From assembly GCA_036245805.1 (NCBI GenBank), contig BTRK01000005.1, positions 36,623,469-36,687,468 of the forward strand: a stretch of DNA of 64,000 nucleotides, written 5' to 3'. Of this stretch, positions 11,225 through 23,693 are shown in pieces. A program made the position numbers and the translations under genes. Position 1 is the stretch's first letter. Every line of letters begins with the position of its first letter. Source of the stretch: Pristionchus mayeri. Taxonomy: Eukaryota > Nematoda > Chromadorea > Rhabditida > Neodiplogasteridae. Under the pieces are notes generated by a model. It had not been told where the DNA came from. It was given only the letters and a program-made list of their open reading frames with translations, and did not search any database.

Positions 11225-11524
11225 ATGGGCAAGCCAGGCGACAATCCGCGCCTCCTTAAAGTGGTGCTTCCTTCTCGCTCTCACCTCTTGACTGCTCTGA
11301 AAAATGCCTCTGATCTCCGCAAGAACGAAGAGTTCAGAGGTATATACATTCGTAAATCGTAGACTCGGGAAGAGAGAGAGAGAAGCAAGGAGATGAGAGA
11401 GTCACTCAAGGCTATGCGCGCTCAGGATTCGGGTTGTCCCTTCGTGTATTACCGCGACGAGCTGTGGCACAAGGATGACATCCGTTCGGGTGTCCGCACT
11501 CGCCTCCCGACTCAGGGAAACTAA
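11225..11524 (+). pseudogene. ORF1 C-terminal fragment, CR1 copy 2, with nonsense codon
   Basis: It opens MGKPGDNPRLLKVVLPSR and includes SHLLTALKNASDLR, as in ORF1 proteins. An in-frame TAG at 11360-11362 replaces the CAG seen at the same place in copy 1 (RKSQTREE), a single C-to-T change. The frame then continues to a natural stop at 11522. Confidence 0.65.
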
Positions 11525-11559
11525 TTACTCGTACACCACCACCCGATTCTGGCCATTCT

Positions 11560-14530
11560 TTGACTTCCTCCCTTGACTGTCTCTCCTTTTCAACAGACGC
11601 TCTCCCCTCTTCCCATCTTCCCCCTCTCTACGTCTGTCCCCTCTCCATCCCCAATACTCTCTCCCCTCCCTCTCTTCCCCCACTCGATCCTCGTGATCCG
11701 CCGCTTTCTACAATCCTTCCCATCTCTCTGCGATGTTCGTTATTCAACTCTCGATCACTCTGTAACAAGCTTCCTGATTTGCATGCTATTCTCTCTATTG
11801 ATAAGCCCGACCTCATCTTTGTAACAGAGACTTGGCTCTCTTCCAAGGTATTAGACACTGAGCTCCTACTTTCCTTCCCTTATCGCATCTTCCGTTGTGA
11901 TCGTCCTCGTCGTGGGGGCGGTGTCTGTCTCCTCGTTCGTGACCACCTCCCCTGTTCCCGAGTTGCTATCAATTCGTCAGTCTCTAGTGACATTCTTGCG
12001 ATCGATGTGCATCCACCCACAACTTTTGTCCCTACACGTTTTATACTTGTGTATAGGCCTCCCAGCACAACCACTGCTCAAAATACTCATTTATTTGATA
12101 TTATCTCTTCCCTGGTTACAGTCCAGCATCAAGTGGTTGTACTAGGCGACCTAAATTTGCATATTGATTGGTCTTCTCCTGGCGTGCTCTCTTCCCAAGC
12201 TTCATGCTTAGTTGACCTCTCCATTGATCTTGATCTCACCCAGATGGTTCCCTCCCCTTCCCTAAACAATCATTTCCTTGATATTATCCTATCACCTCCC
12301 GGAGTAGTATCCAATTGCTGCTTATCAGCTCCTTTTAAAAATTCTGACCACTCTACTATTAACTTTGACTTCAATTTCCCCCTTGATCAGCCCGTAGTAG
12401 TGCATTCATTCGATTTTCGTAAAACTTACTTCTCTGGTCTCGACAGTGCACTACTCGAGTTGAATTGGGAGGAATCACTTTCTGATTGTACCGATATCTC
12501 AGACCTGTATAACCGATTCGTCTCACTTGTAACTGGCCTCTTCCCTGCGTTTATTCCTCTCAAGAAGATTTCCCTCTCCTCTGATCACTATCGTCCCCAC
12601 ATTAGGTCTCTTCTTGCACACAAACGCGCACTTTTCAACAAAATTCATCTTCGCCCTGTGCATTCTCAGTTTCTCTTAGTTTCACATAAATTAGATAAGG
12701 AAATACGTAAGTACGTTCGTTGCTACGAGAATCGGTTACTTGCCAGTAATCATAGTCGATCATTCTACCGCTATGTATCCACTCGTTTCAAGTCTAAAGG
12801 TCTCTCTCCATTCCGTCCCTGGTGGCGATGGACGGATCTGTCATCACGTGCAATTCTCTAAAGGCTGAATCCCTTGCCGATTATTTCACTTCTGTATATA
12901 CTCGTGATGACGGGTCCCTTCCATCTTGCCCTTCCCTCGTTTCGCAAACCATCCCTTTATCAGTCGTTCTTCCTCATGATGTCTCTTTTCTTCTGAGAAA
13001 AGTATCTTCATCATGTTCGCTCCCATCTGACTCCATCCCATCTATCATTTTTAAAAATTGCTTCCGATCTTTGTCTACTCCTCTGGCGCATATTTTCAAT
13101 TATAGTATTATGCTAGGTGATATTCCATCCTTGTGGAAATCCTCTATTGTTATTCCAATCCCAAAAATTTCCTCGCCTTCCTCGGTCTCGGATTCTCGCC
13201 CTATAAGTCTCACTCCCATTCCTTCCAAAATAATGGAAAGAATACTCAAGCCTAAGATTATCCGCTGGTGCAACTTTCATAAGATTATCCCTCCCGAACA
13301 ACATGGCTTTCTCTCTAAACGCTCTACTGTTACCCAACTTTTGGAGTGTACTCAAAATTGGCGTGATTCCCTCGATCGTGATTACTGTACCGATGTTGCA
13401 TATATTGATCTTGCCAAAGCTTTCGATAAGGTTTCCCATCCTAAGCTATTGTTCAAATTACAATTGCTAGGCATTCGTGGCTGTGTGTTGAATTGGATTA
13501 CAGGATATCTTTCCAATAGGATCTTCAGAGTTCGAATCGGCAGCTCTCTCTCTTCTGAGAGACAAGTGATCTCAGGTGTTCCTCAGGGCACAGTTCTTGG
13601 GCCTCTCCTCTTTTTGCTATTTACTTTCGATCTCCCTTCAGTTTTCTCCCCCTTTCTAAAACTAAATTGTCGGCTTTTTGCTGATGACATCAAGCTCTTC
13701 ACTACTTTCGATCCACTCTCTCCTTCTGATTCCCCCTGTCAACTTCAATCGGGTATTAATGGGTTCCTAGAATACTGCAAAAATGGCAGTTAGAAGTTGC
13801 TGAAAAGAAATGCAACGTATTACATATAGGCAAAAACAATCCCTGTGCTAGCTATTCCTTAATTTCTTGCAATTTTGTAGTAACGCAGTCAATCCGTGAT
13901 CTAGGTGTTTATATTGATCCTCTCTTAAATTTTGACTCTCACATCCAGACTGTTTGTCATAAGGCGTCTTCATTAGTCTATTTACTTTTCCGTAGTATCA
14001 GCTGTACAATAGTTGTCCCATACATATCTGCTTTCAAATCTTTTATCCTTCCCATACTAGAATACGCCTCTCCCGTCTGGTCTCCCTTCTCATCTGGTCG
14101 TATTCGCAAATTAGAGAAAGTTCAACATCTATTTAGTAGGCTATTATATTATCGTTGCTCTCGAACAGACGTCTCTTTCCCCTCTTATTCTGATCGATTA
14201 GCCCTATATTCTCTACGCTCTCTTTATGTTCGCCGTATTGTCATTGACATAGTGCTAGCTCTTAAAATTTTCGCTAACGCTGTTGAGTTGTCAGTATGTA
14301 ATTTCTATACATATAGGACTATTACCAGACGTCATAGTGCCTTTGTTCTTCACATTCCCGCTTTCCGAAGGGAAAATTTGAAAGCATCGTATGCTCATAG
14401 AACAGTTAGATTTCTAAATAAGCTCCACTTAATTTGCAATCCTCTATTGTCGATCGAGACTATTAAGCACTATTTGCTAATTCACCCTAATCTTCTGCGT
14501 ACTCTTGGAATTGAAATTAGAAATCTTTAG
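11560..14530 (+). pseudogene. ORF2 endonuclease-reverse transcriptase, CR1 copy 2
   Basis: Domains in order: a Ser/Pro-rich leader; endonuclease with SLFNSRSLCNK, FVTETWLSS, LVYRPP, VLGDLNLHIDW and SDHST (11740-12360); RT with SRPISLTPIPSK, AYIDLAKAFDKVSH, ISGVPQGTVLGPLL and the catalytic FADD near 13677-13688; then a C-terminal part with DLGVYID and a stop at 14530. A 2-bp expansion of a CT run near 12800 shifts the frame after STRFKSKGLS; copy 1 is in frame there. A second shift lies in the five-A run near 13781, ending one frame at YCKNGS. The DLGVYID and GVPQGTVLGPLLF signatures fit the CR1 clade. The enzyme would have nicked target DNA and primed reverse transcription; this copy is inactive. 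Confidence 0.85.
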
Positions 14531-14700
14531 CATCTATCCTTACCGCCACCCCCCCCCCTCCCACCTTTCCTCTCCTTTTTCTCTTCTCAACCCTTCCCCA
14601 ACCATTCTCACCCCCCCTCCCTCTTCCCTAATCTATTCTCGAACATTCTATACTTGATGAAGCGCCCTTGTGGTGTACGATAAATAAAATAAAATAAAAT

Positions 14701-15722
14701 GAACGTATATGACGAATATACACTTAAATCGTGTTTGGCGCAATTGACCTGCTCACAATAGGAGTTAATTTCACTGTTGGGTTCAGTTAATCCTAACCAA
14801 ATTCACTTCCCTGCACCGTGCTTCCGTTCGCATTACCTTATCGAAACCAAACCTATCTCAGCATAAAGTTACTCCCATCTGGAGTTTAAAATTGCGTTAT
14901 TGTGGACATTCATTACTGCAACCAAAATCTGCAGTCATCAACATTTTTATGACGAAATTTGTACATCAAAATCAATGTATTTTACAGCTTCCTGATTAGA
15001 TGATACGTAGAGGTCCCACTTTTTTGTGTTCGTTAGCATCAGCTACCCTTGACCTATCACTCAATAGCTTCACATAGTGGCGGCATTCCTGTGCATTCAG
15101 AAAATGGAGTCTAAAAATAAGCAACAAAAGCCAAAATTTTGATCGGATAGTCCAATAATCGAATTTTGGAAAAAATCTCTTTTTGAAAAGGGAATGATGA
15201 GATGTCTCAAATTTCACCAATAGTAAAGTAGCCCCACAGTACAAGATTTAAGCGCCCCTATAAACAAGCCAGTCTCTTTAGCACATAAGGCAAGAAAAAT
15301 GAGGTATCACGTGGAATTTCTTTCCAGCTTGTATGATTAGTCACTCCCTAATTACATGATTAATTTGGCTAGCACCGATTTCAACCTACTATTTGAAAGC
15401 GCATTCAAGGGGCTTTTCAATAATGTATGTGAAGATGTCCAGCCCATTTTCCCTGCAAAACAAGATCGCGCCCAAGTTGTTCAATATTTATATGAGAAAT
15501 CAACTTTTGGTCAACCTTTCATTTCTAGTATGATTTAAAAGCACGACACAATTCGGATATATCATAATAATTGTGAACTATACCCGTACATTATGCTACA
15601 AATTTGTACTGATATGATTTGAGTGGCAGTTCATAGGTGGTTTTGAAATTCACCTCCAAAATTGGAAAAAAACTTATGCACCAACCTAATACTTACTGCT
15701 ATATTAATAAGACAATATGCAG
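14701..15722. other. Intergenic, no gene seen
   Basis: No transposon signature or spliced gene was recognised. The first exon of the following modular gene should lie in or beyond this stretch, because its first recognisable exon begins in phase 1. I could not identify an ATG with a signal peptide. A signal-peptide-like frame runs directly into that exon from 15662, but it lacks an ATG. Confidence 0.5.
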
Positions 15723-18700
15723 CTCCTCACTCATACTCCAACTGCGGTGGCCTACCTCTTCCTCTAGATCAGTCGCTGATAGACACCTACAGCAGAAACT
15801 GCATAGCCGTTGACGCGCACGACTACAGTAGAATCGAAATCGCTGAAGGCCCAGGCATTCAATGTGGCCCTCAAGGGTCTGGACCGAACTATGAGTACGG
15901 ATGGCTTGTGGTGAGCTACTGATTTGTAAAGGTTAATGTTGAGAAATAGATTCATTAGGCCAATCAGGTATTTTTATTGAAGAGTATCAATGACATAACG
16001 CCAGCCTTGTTTTCCTACGGGACCAAATTCATCTGCTCGAAAGAGGCAAACTGGTAAGTGCAGCTAATTTTGGTTTCATTGTGATTAGAATAAGAGCGAA
16101 GATGTTGAGCATGTCAGAATCGAAATAAAGTAGTGGGAAAGGTAGAAAGAAATATATTTGGCCGGACTATGACTATTGTTGCGTAAAATGCGTGATAATC
16201 GTGCAAATGCAGGTGGCTTGCAAGGCCGGATCGCGAATGGGCGAACTCCAAATCGTTTGCAAAGAGTAGCGCCCACATCAAGGTTTTTCAAACACGTGTT
16301 ATCTTTCGACCAAATAGCATTCAGATGTCATGTGTTCGCTTGCGCTATGCTACACGTGACAAGCTTGGAAGTCTTGGTAAGTTGTTTTTTTTTTATTTTC
16401 GAGAAAAAAACTAACCTTTTCTCAGGCTTTTGTGCTCCGGTTAGGATATCATACAATCTTCGTACTGCGCTCCCCTTCTATCAATTCTCGGAAGGACAAA
16501 CGTTTTCTTGTCCCGGAGCTGCTGAAATGACTCTGAAATGCGAGGCGGGAGGATGTGCAGATCCCGGTTATCGCGCTGCATCGATTACTTGTAGGAATGG
16601 TAAGTTAGATAAGTGGAGAATGGTTAGAATTCGAGAATATATTCATTCTTCATACACTCGCACATTGCCTGTCGATAGACTGTTTAAAAAGAAGAGACAA
16701 CGGTCCGAATTACGAACTTTAGAAATAGTATGAAAAACGTTGATTGAATTAATATTTTATTTATCAGGGAAGATCGTCAATGAAGCTGAAAAGGTGATGC
16801 CAATTCTAGCACCAGATCAAGTGCTGATCTGCGGATCTCCTAAAGACACCCCTACCACAACCACTCAAGGTACGAATGTTTGGCTATTCTATTTAAAATT
16901 CTAGTATCTCCGTGTATATGTTTTTTTTCTTTTAATTTAGGCGAATTCAAAACTAAACAAAAACAAAGTAAAAATATGAGCAGCTCCCTCTAACACGGGC
17001 AAATGCGGCGGGCCTCCTCAGCCTCTCTCTGCTGAGCACATGTTGTACTACAACTCTGATGTTCTTCCCGTCGCGCCATACCAGTACTCGGAGTATTCCC
17101 ATGCAACTGGGCAGGGAATTCGATGTGGGCCTGACGATTACAGCACGTCCAATAAGTATGCATGGCTCGTCGTGAGTTAATTACTAATTTTAGTAGGTCA
17201 GAGTCAGATACAAAATACATTTCATTACAATCAGTCACTATGAATTCCAGAGCATCAACGGCAGTTTTCCGATCATGCATTCCTATGGAAACAGACTCGA
17301 GTGTTCGGATAAGACAAGCACGTAAGTGTACACTTTTCTTTGGTAATTTTTTATTTAGATATGTATATTTATTATATCACCTTGTAAAATTTAGATGGGG
17401 CGTCGTTAAGAATAACGAGGATAGGGTCACCTCATGGATTTCGGACAACTTCGCGGTCATCAAGGTTTTGTCAAACACGATTACGTGAAATTAACTGAAA
17501 GCTTTTCAGATGTCGTGTGTTCAATTGGGCAACACTACACGCGACAAGCTTGTCCGTCGTAAAATTCATTATCTGATTATTGTTTGTCAAAAACGCGAGT
17601 ATATTCGAATATATATTTGTGTATTATATATAGTATAAAATATATAAAATGTTTAAATATTATAAAATATAGATATTTTAGGGTGGTGCACACCGATCAA
17701 ACTGAAGCTCCCAACCCACATGTTTAACCTGCAATTGTCATTCGGGAAGGGATTAGCTTGTCCTGGAAATGAAGAACTGGCAGTGGCAAGCGGAAGAAAT
17801 GATTTCCGAGCTGCTGGTCTGACGTGTGCCAATGGTATGTTTATGCTTTGAGAAGCATAGGTTTTCATAAATCATAAATGTTCCTCAGGAAAAATCAATA
17901 ACGAAGATGGTAACAAGGAGCTGATCCTGGCAGAAGACGAGTATCTCGTTTGCAAACCTCGTGGAACAACTACGCCAACCACACAGGGTACGCGCTTGGT
18001 GCTTTCAAAATATGTCCATCCCGAAATATCATTCTTTTTTCACTTTTTTTGTATAGCCGAGTCATATCTGATCTGTCATTAAATACACAACACGCCTCAA
18101 TTTCATTTCAATGAATAATTGAAGAGTGAAATAAAAATTTACACAGCTCCCGCTCTCAATTACGATGCCTGCGGCGGTCTTCCATCACCTCATCCAATGG
18201 GAGTCCAAGTTTACAACCATTACATAACTAACGTGACGTCTCATGAATACACGAAGTTCGCCCATGAACAAGGTCCCGCCATTCGATGTGGCACGGATGA
18301 GTCGCAGTATGCCTGGATTGCTGTGAGTTGTAGAGATTTAATTAACAAGTTTTTATAATTATGATTGTGTGCATTATTTCAGATAATTGTATCCAATTCC
18401 AGAGTGGAAAAAGCATAAATATGTGCGAAGGTGGTATTGCCACCTTCGCACATATTTATGCTTTTTCCAACACACTGGTGCGCAATAATGGCTAGTAAGT
18501 ACAACATAACTTGACATATTTTATAACTACGTATCTACATTTAGAATGAAGAATGTAAATTTCAGCTGGCACGGCGTGAAAAGTGATGATTCGTCGGCTA
18601 TGACTCCAATAGGACACATGAAGAATTATCAGGTTTTTTCGAAACGCGAATATTATGCTATTGACGTACGTCGTTAAGCTTTCATGCGTTCGTCTTCTCA

Positions 18701-19119
18701 AGGAAACTCGTGGAGAGGTGCTCAAGCGTGAAGGCAATCACTCACAGTCTGCGAAAAAAACTACCATTCACATTTTCAGGATCTTGCCCTCAAATCACCG
18801 TCTTCTTTCCCCAGTATGAGTGCAAATTGGATTTCCAAGTGGAGCGCGGCTTTTCCTGCCCGCGAAGCAACGAAGCATTCACAGTGGCATCAAAGGACGG
18901 ATATGATAAGAGTGGAGAAGTATATTTCGTCGTCTGCCGTAAGGGTGGGTTAGATGACGCATGAACATGGCGTTACTGGCATTTCCAGGAGTTATCTTCG
19001 ATGGCATAAACGATGTCCAGTTGAACTTCAATCCTGATCATGATATGCTCGTGTGCAACCGTCGTAAAAGTGGGATTTTGAAAGAACTAAATGAAAATTT
19101 AGCGACTGCGATGTATTAA
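15723..19119 (+). CDS. Modular cysteine-rich protein, probably secreted, three six-exon modules
   Basis: I do not recognise the family. Three modules of about 210 residues follow each other, each from six exons with the same phases. Module 1: 15723-15910, 15983-16053, 16213-16282, 16325-16376, 16426-16599, 16768-16869. Module 2: 16984-17171, 17251-17321, 17395-17464, 17510-17558, 17682-17834, 17889-17987. Module 3: 18147-18322, 18403-18494, 18566-18632, an unresolved fourth exon, 18780-18944, 18989-19119. Exon 1 has CGGxP, then GIRCGP and YAWLV. Exon 2 has SINGS and a Cys. Exon 3 begins with Trp (WGVVK). Exon 4 is MSCVQL...RDKL. Exon 5 has a Cys-Pro pair, then SCPG and ITCRNG. Exon 6 begins GKI, has a late Cys and ends in a Thr-rich linker (TPTTTTQ). 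Modules begin and end in phase 1, so they can duplicate without breaking the frame. The first exon was not found. Module 3 is the most diverged. Confidence 0.65.
18405..18469. repeat. Perfect 30-bp hairpin within an exon
   Basis: The left arm 18405-18434 (TGGAAAAAGCATAAATATGT...) and right arm 18440-18469 are exact reverse complements, separated by TATTG. The hairpin lies inside module 3, exon 2. The right arm encodes the expected TFAHIYAFSNT; the left arm has replaced the usual ING start of the exon. Confidence 0.9.
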
Positions 19120-22085
19120 ATAATTTAACACGTGTATCACGAGTCAGTGAATGTGTGCGGGAACATTTTTCAAAATGTTGTTGCAGATCTAGTTCACAAT
19201 ATAGCGGGATAATACCCTAAGTGCAAGGTTTCGAAAAATATAGATCATAGGTCCCAGAACCGTCATTTAGGAATTTTCCGTTTTTGTGTCCGGCTCAACC
19301 GTATATCAGCTCCCAGACGAGCTAGAGAGCTGGGATTGGTCTTAAAATGTGCGCAAAAATATTTCGAACAACTTTTATGTTGAAACCTTCTTTGTACAGA
19401 TGCAATTTAAAATGTTGTATAAATATCTATAATTTTTGCAGTAATCAAAAAATGTTTGTACCATCAAGGAGTGAAAAACTACAAAATTATTTCGCTTATT
19501 TATTAAGAAGGGTTTGTATATTATTCAAGAAAAATATAAGCGGCAAGATCAGCCTACCCCTCTAGTTCGAAATCTTTGGTCAAATGCAACTTCGTGCTCA
19601 TCCACACCGAGTATTCGTTAATAGTATCATTTGAATTGAATCGTGAATTATGCAATTAGTAATTTCAGTAGTTTTGGGGCAAGGGAGTTTAACTGGCGTA
19701 GTAACATAAGAGAGGAATCGGGAAAGACTCGACATGCCTCGGGACGTAGGAATTCATATTAAACTTTTCTCACGAAAACATAGTATTTAGTACTTCAAAT
19801 CGAGCTCTATCGAATGGCGTTGGCCGTTTCTTGAAAAAAATTTTTTCCATCCGCGGCATGGGCCGAAAGTGGGCGGAGTCACGCTTTGGTTGAAAAATAT
19901 CAATCTTTGTGCGCGTTTTTCGACCTTTTCCGATAAAAAAATCAAAAAATGGTCAACATACGAATGAAAGAGCATTACTCAAGGAACATTTTTGTCTCTT
20001 TGCGATGGTCAAAAAGTCAAAAACTGACTCAGGCTATTAACTTTTGCGAAATTTTCGACAAATCGCTTTAAACCAAAAACGTAATGGGATTTCATGATTA
20101 ATCAATTTGTCCATATGAGTACTCCTTTCCGCCAAAATATGAAGGTCATAAAGCTTTGCGCTGTAATTACGGTGTCGTTTAAGAGACATTCCACGAGAAA
20201 ACGTACCTTTTGGGAGGGGTCGACGGATGACTTTTTTGCAACCCCCCTGAATATCTCGCTGGTGAAGTTCTCATACCAAGTGCTGATATTTGGCCCAATA
20301 TGAAGGGTTCTGGTGCACTTTCCGAAAAATGCCAGACAAGGCCCAAAAAAAATTGAAAATTTCAATTTTTTGAAAAGTAAGATATTATAGGTTTTTCCGG
20401 ATTCTTTTTCGATGAAAATAACGAAAAACCTACTCTGGAAGCGATCAGATGCCGATAGAGTGTCGAAAACGTCGATTTTCGAAGATTTTCGGCCGCACTG
20501 AAATTTTTTTTCAATTAGTCTGCAAAAACTAACTTTATTTTCGGATTCCTCATGCAAAACTACGTATATTTTCCGAAACAGACGAAATTTCGTCCGTGCG
20601 CTCGGGAGTTATGGATTCCAGGATAAGGGTCACTTAGGGCTAGCTCTCTGAGCAAAACAATCACACTATCTCCCAATCATTCAGAATGGGCTCTTTTTTG
20701 CACCGAATCTTATTTTTATATCAAATCAAACAATTTGAGACCGTGGTCAGACAATTTGAAGTTTTCATTTTGAAATTTTCATTTTTAAAAATTCCAAATT
20801 TCTCTCATTTCACAAAGATCGATTTTTTCCACCAAAATCTGGTGTGCAATCATCCGAAATGCCTCATTTTACGATACACTTATTTCTCATGCTTAGTTAT
20901 ATTGTTTTTGTGCGTTTCACGCTCAATTTCACGCGATAATGATTTGAAATCCCATGAAAATGCGATTTTTTTTCGAAATTTTGGAAATTTTGAGAGTTTC
21001 AGACGCTCTCAGATTGCTATTTGAAGTCCAACTGGATGATATTTCGTTCACGATTACTATATACAACTCGTATGATGATTTCCAGTTGGTTTGGGAGCCA
21101 TCTGGAGAAAAATATTTTTTTCATTGTTTTCGAGTTTGATCAAAATTTTCGAAAAAAAAAATTTTGCCAGATGGCTCCCAAACCAACTGGAAATCATCAT
21201 ACGGGTTGTATGTAGCAATTGTGAACGAAATATCATCCAGTTGGACTTCAAATAGCAATCTGAGAGCGTCTCAAACTCTCACAATTTCGAAAATTTCGAA
21301 AAAAAATCGCATTTTCACGGGATTTCAAATCATTATCGCATGCAATTGAGAGTGAAATGCGCGAAAACAATGTAACTAAGCATGAGGAATAAGTCTATCG
21401 TAAAGTGAGGCATTTCGGATGATTCCAAACCAGATTTTGGTGGAAAAAATCGATCTTTGTGAAATGATAGAAATTTGACATTTTTCAAAACTTAAAATTT
21501 CAAAATGAAGGCTTCAAATTGTCTGACCATGGTCTCAAATTGTTTGATTTGATATACAAATAAGATTCGGTGCAAAAAAGAGCCCATTCGGCATGATTTG
21601 CAGATAGTGTGATTGTTTTGCTCAAAGAGCTACCCCTAAGTGTCACTTATTCTGGAATCCATAACTCCCGAGCGCACGGACGAAATTTCGTCTATTTCGG
21701 AAACTATACGTAGTTTTGCATGAGAAATCCGAAAATGAAGTTAGTTTTTGCAGACTAATTGAACAAATTTTCAGGACGGCCAAAAATCTTCGAAAATCGA
21801 CGTTTTCGACACTTTATCGGCATCTGATCGCTTCCATATGTGTAGGTTTTTCGTTATTGTCATCGAAAAAGAATCCGGAAAAAGCTATAATATCTTACTT
21901 TTCAAAAAATTGAAATTTTCGATTTTTTTTGGGCCTTGTCTGGCATTTTTCGGAAAGTGCACCAGAACCCTTCATATTGGGCCAAATATCAGCACTTGGT
22001 ATGAGAACTTCACCAGCGAGATATTGAGGGGGTTGCAAAAAAGTCATCCGGAGGTTGGTACGTTTTCTCGTGGAATGTCTCTTAA

Positions 22086-23126
22086 GTAAAAACCGGCGAT
22101 GGAGTCTGGTGTAGACAGAATGGTTCCCATATGTCAATAGAGCCCATTTGCGTCCAAATTGAACACATACATTATAAAAACATGTTTCCGTATGAGAACT
22201 ACATAAATTTCCTGTCTATTAGATAATAGAGTCGATTTGATGCAATTGAGAACTTTTGCCTGGAAGTGCATACATGAGTCGGAATCATGGTACCATTCAA
22301 GATGAAATACATCAAGTTACATGCATTTGTAATTCCTACAGCTTTTTACAAAAAATGAACCACTTAAAATGCAATTGCAGCCCTCTGAGAGCCTAAAATG
22401 CGGAAATACGACGACACGTGCAGAAGTTGCGAAATCGACACTTGAGTGGGATCAAATTATAGAGAACAACGAGCTAAATATTTCATCTGTTGAAAGTGAG
22501 ACTCTATCTTTTCGTTGAAGCGCGCTACAGATGCTAGAAATTGGCTATAAAAGAGCTAGGATCCCCAGAGAGCGCGCGCTCTACCCGCCTGACGCTCTCT
22601 TCGCCTGACCTCCCTCTCCCTCCCCTCCATTTAGCGTTCTCCTGCGCGAGTCGCAAACCGTTTTCTTCTAACTTCCAGGCTCTGTATCATGATTCAACGA
22701 AAAGATAGAGACTCATTTTCAACAGATGAAATGTTCAGCACAACATTCTCTATAATTTCATCCCACTCAAGTATCGATTTCGCAACTTATGCACGTGTCG
22801 TCGTATTTCCGCTTTCTCGGCTCTCAGAGGGCTGCAATTGCATTTTAAGTGGTTCATTCTTTGTAAAAAGCTGTAGGAATTACAATCACATGTAACTTGA
22901 TGTATTTCACCTTGAATGGTACCATGATTCCGACTCATGTATGCAATTCCAGGCAAAAGTTCTCAATTGCATCAAATGGACTCTAAGATCGAATAGACAG
23001 GAAATCTATGTAGTTCTCATACGGAAACATGTTTTTATAACGTCTGTGTTCAATTTGGACGCAAATGAGCTCTATTGACATATGGGAACCATTCTGTCTA
23101 CATCAGACTCCATTGCCGGTTTTTAC
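22086..23126. mobile_element. Palindromic element inserted at TTAA, piggyBac-type duplication
   Basis: The ends read GTAAAAACCGGCGATGGAG and a near complement (CCGGTTTTTAC), flanked by TTAA at 22082-22085 and 23127-23130. The uninterrupted sister arm at about 20170-20190 has a single TTAA at this spot (GTCGTTTAAGAGACATTCC), so the insertion and its duplication are seen directly. The centre (about 22480-22740) carries the GTGAGACTCTATCTTTTCG-type core found in two other foldbacks of the window. No coding capacity. Confidence 0.85.
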
Positions 23127-23693
23127 TTAAACGACACCGTAATTACAGCGCAAAGCTTTATGACCTTCATATTTTGGCAGAAAGGAGTACTCATATGGAC
23201 AAATTGATTAATCATGAAATCCCATTATGTTTTTGGTTTAAAGCGATTTGTCGAAAATTTCGCAAAAGTTGATAGCCTGAGTCAGTTTTTGACTTTTTGA
23301 CCATAACAAAGAGATAAAAATGTTCCTCGAGTAATGCTGTTTCATTCGTCTGTTGACCATTTTTTGATATCTTTATCGGAAAAGGTCGAAAGACGCGCAC
23401 AAAGATTTATATTTTTCAACCAAACCGTGACTCCGCCCACTTTCGGCCCATGCCGCGGATGGAAAATTTTTTTTCAAGAAACGGTCAACGCCATTCGATA
23501 GAGCTCGATTTGAAGTACTAAATACTATGTTTTCGGGAGAAAATAAAAATACGAATTCCTAAGTCCCGGAAGGTCTCAAAGTTGTCGATTCTATCGCGAA
23601 TCCTCTCATAAATGATAAAAATCTCATATCCTCTCATAAAATCTCATAAATGTATCCAAAAATCTCATATCCTCTCATAAAATCTCATAAATG

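Larger units (their letters stand above)
11219..14700 (+). mobile_element. CR1-like non-LTR retrotransposon, copy 2, 5' truncated
   Basis: This copy starts in ORF1, carries endonuclease, RT and the C-terminal region, and ends in a short 3' untranslated region closed by repeats of TAAAA (14680-14700). Tails of short repeats instead of poly(A) are usual for CR1-type elements. It joins copy 1 head to tail with no spacer. It has one nonsense codon and at least two frameshifts. Confidence 0.85.

Noticed and set aside
20102..20557. 151-codon minus-strand frame, with a counterpart at 21716-22089
   Set aside because: It lies in the arms of a palindrome; the mirror copy has frameshifts and there is no domain.
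22689..22895. Short frames at 22689-22956 on both strands
   Set aside because: They are within the core of a foldback and are not conserved as frames in the related cores.
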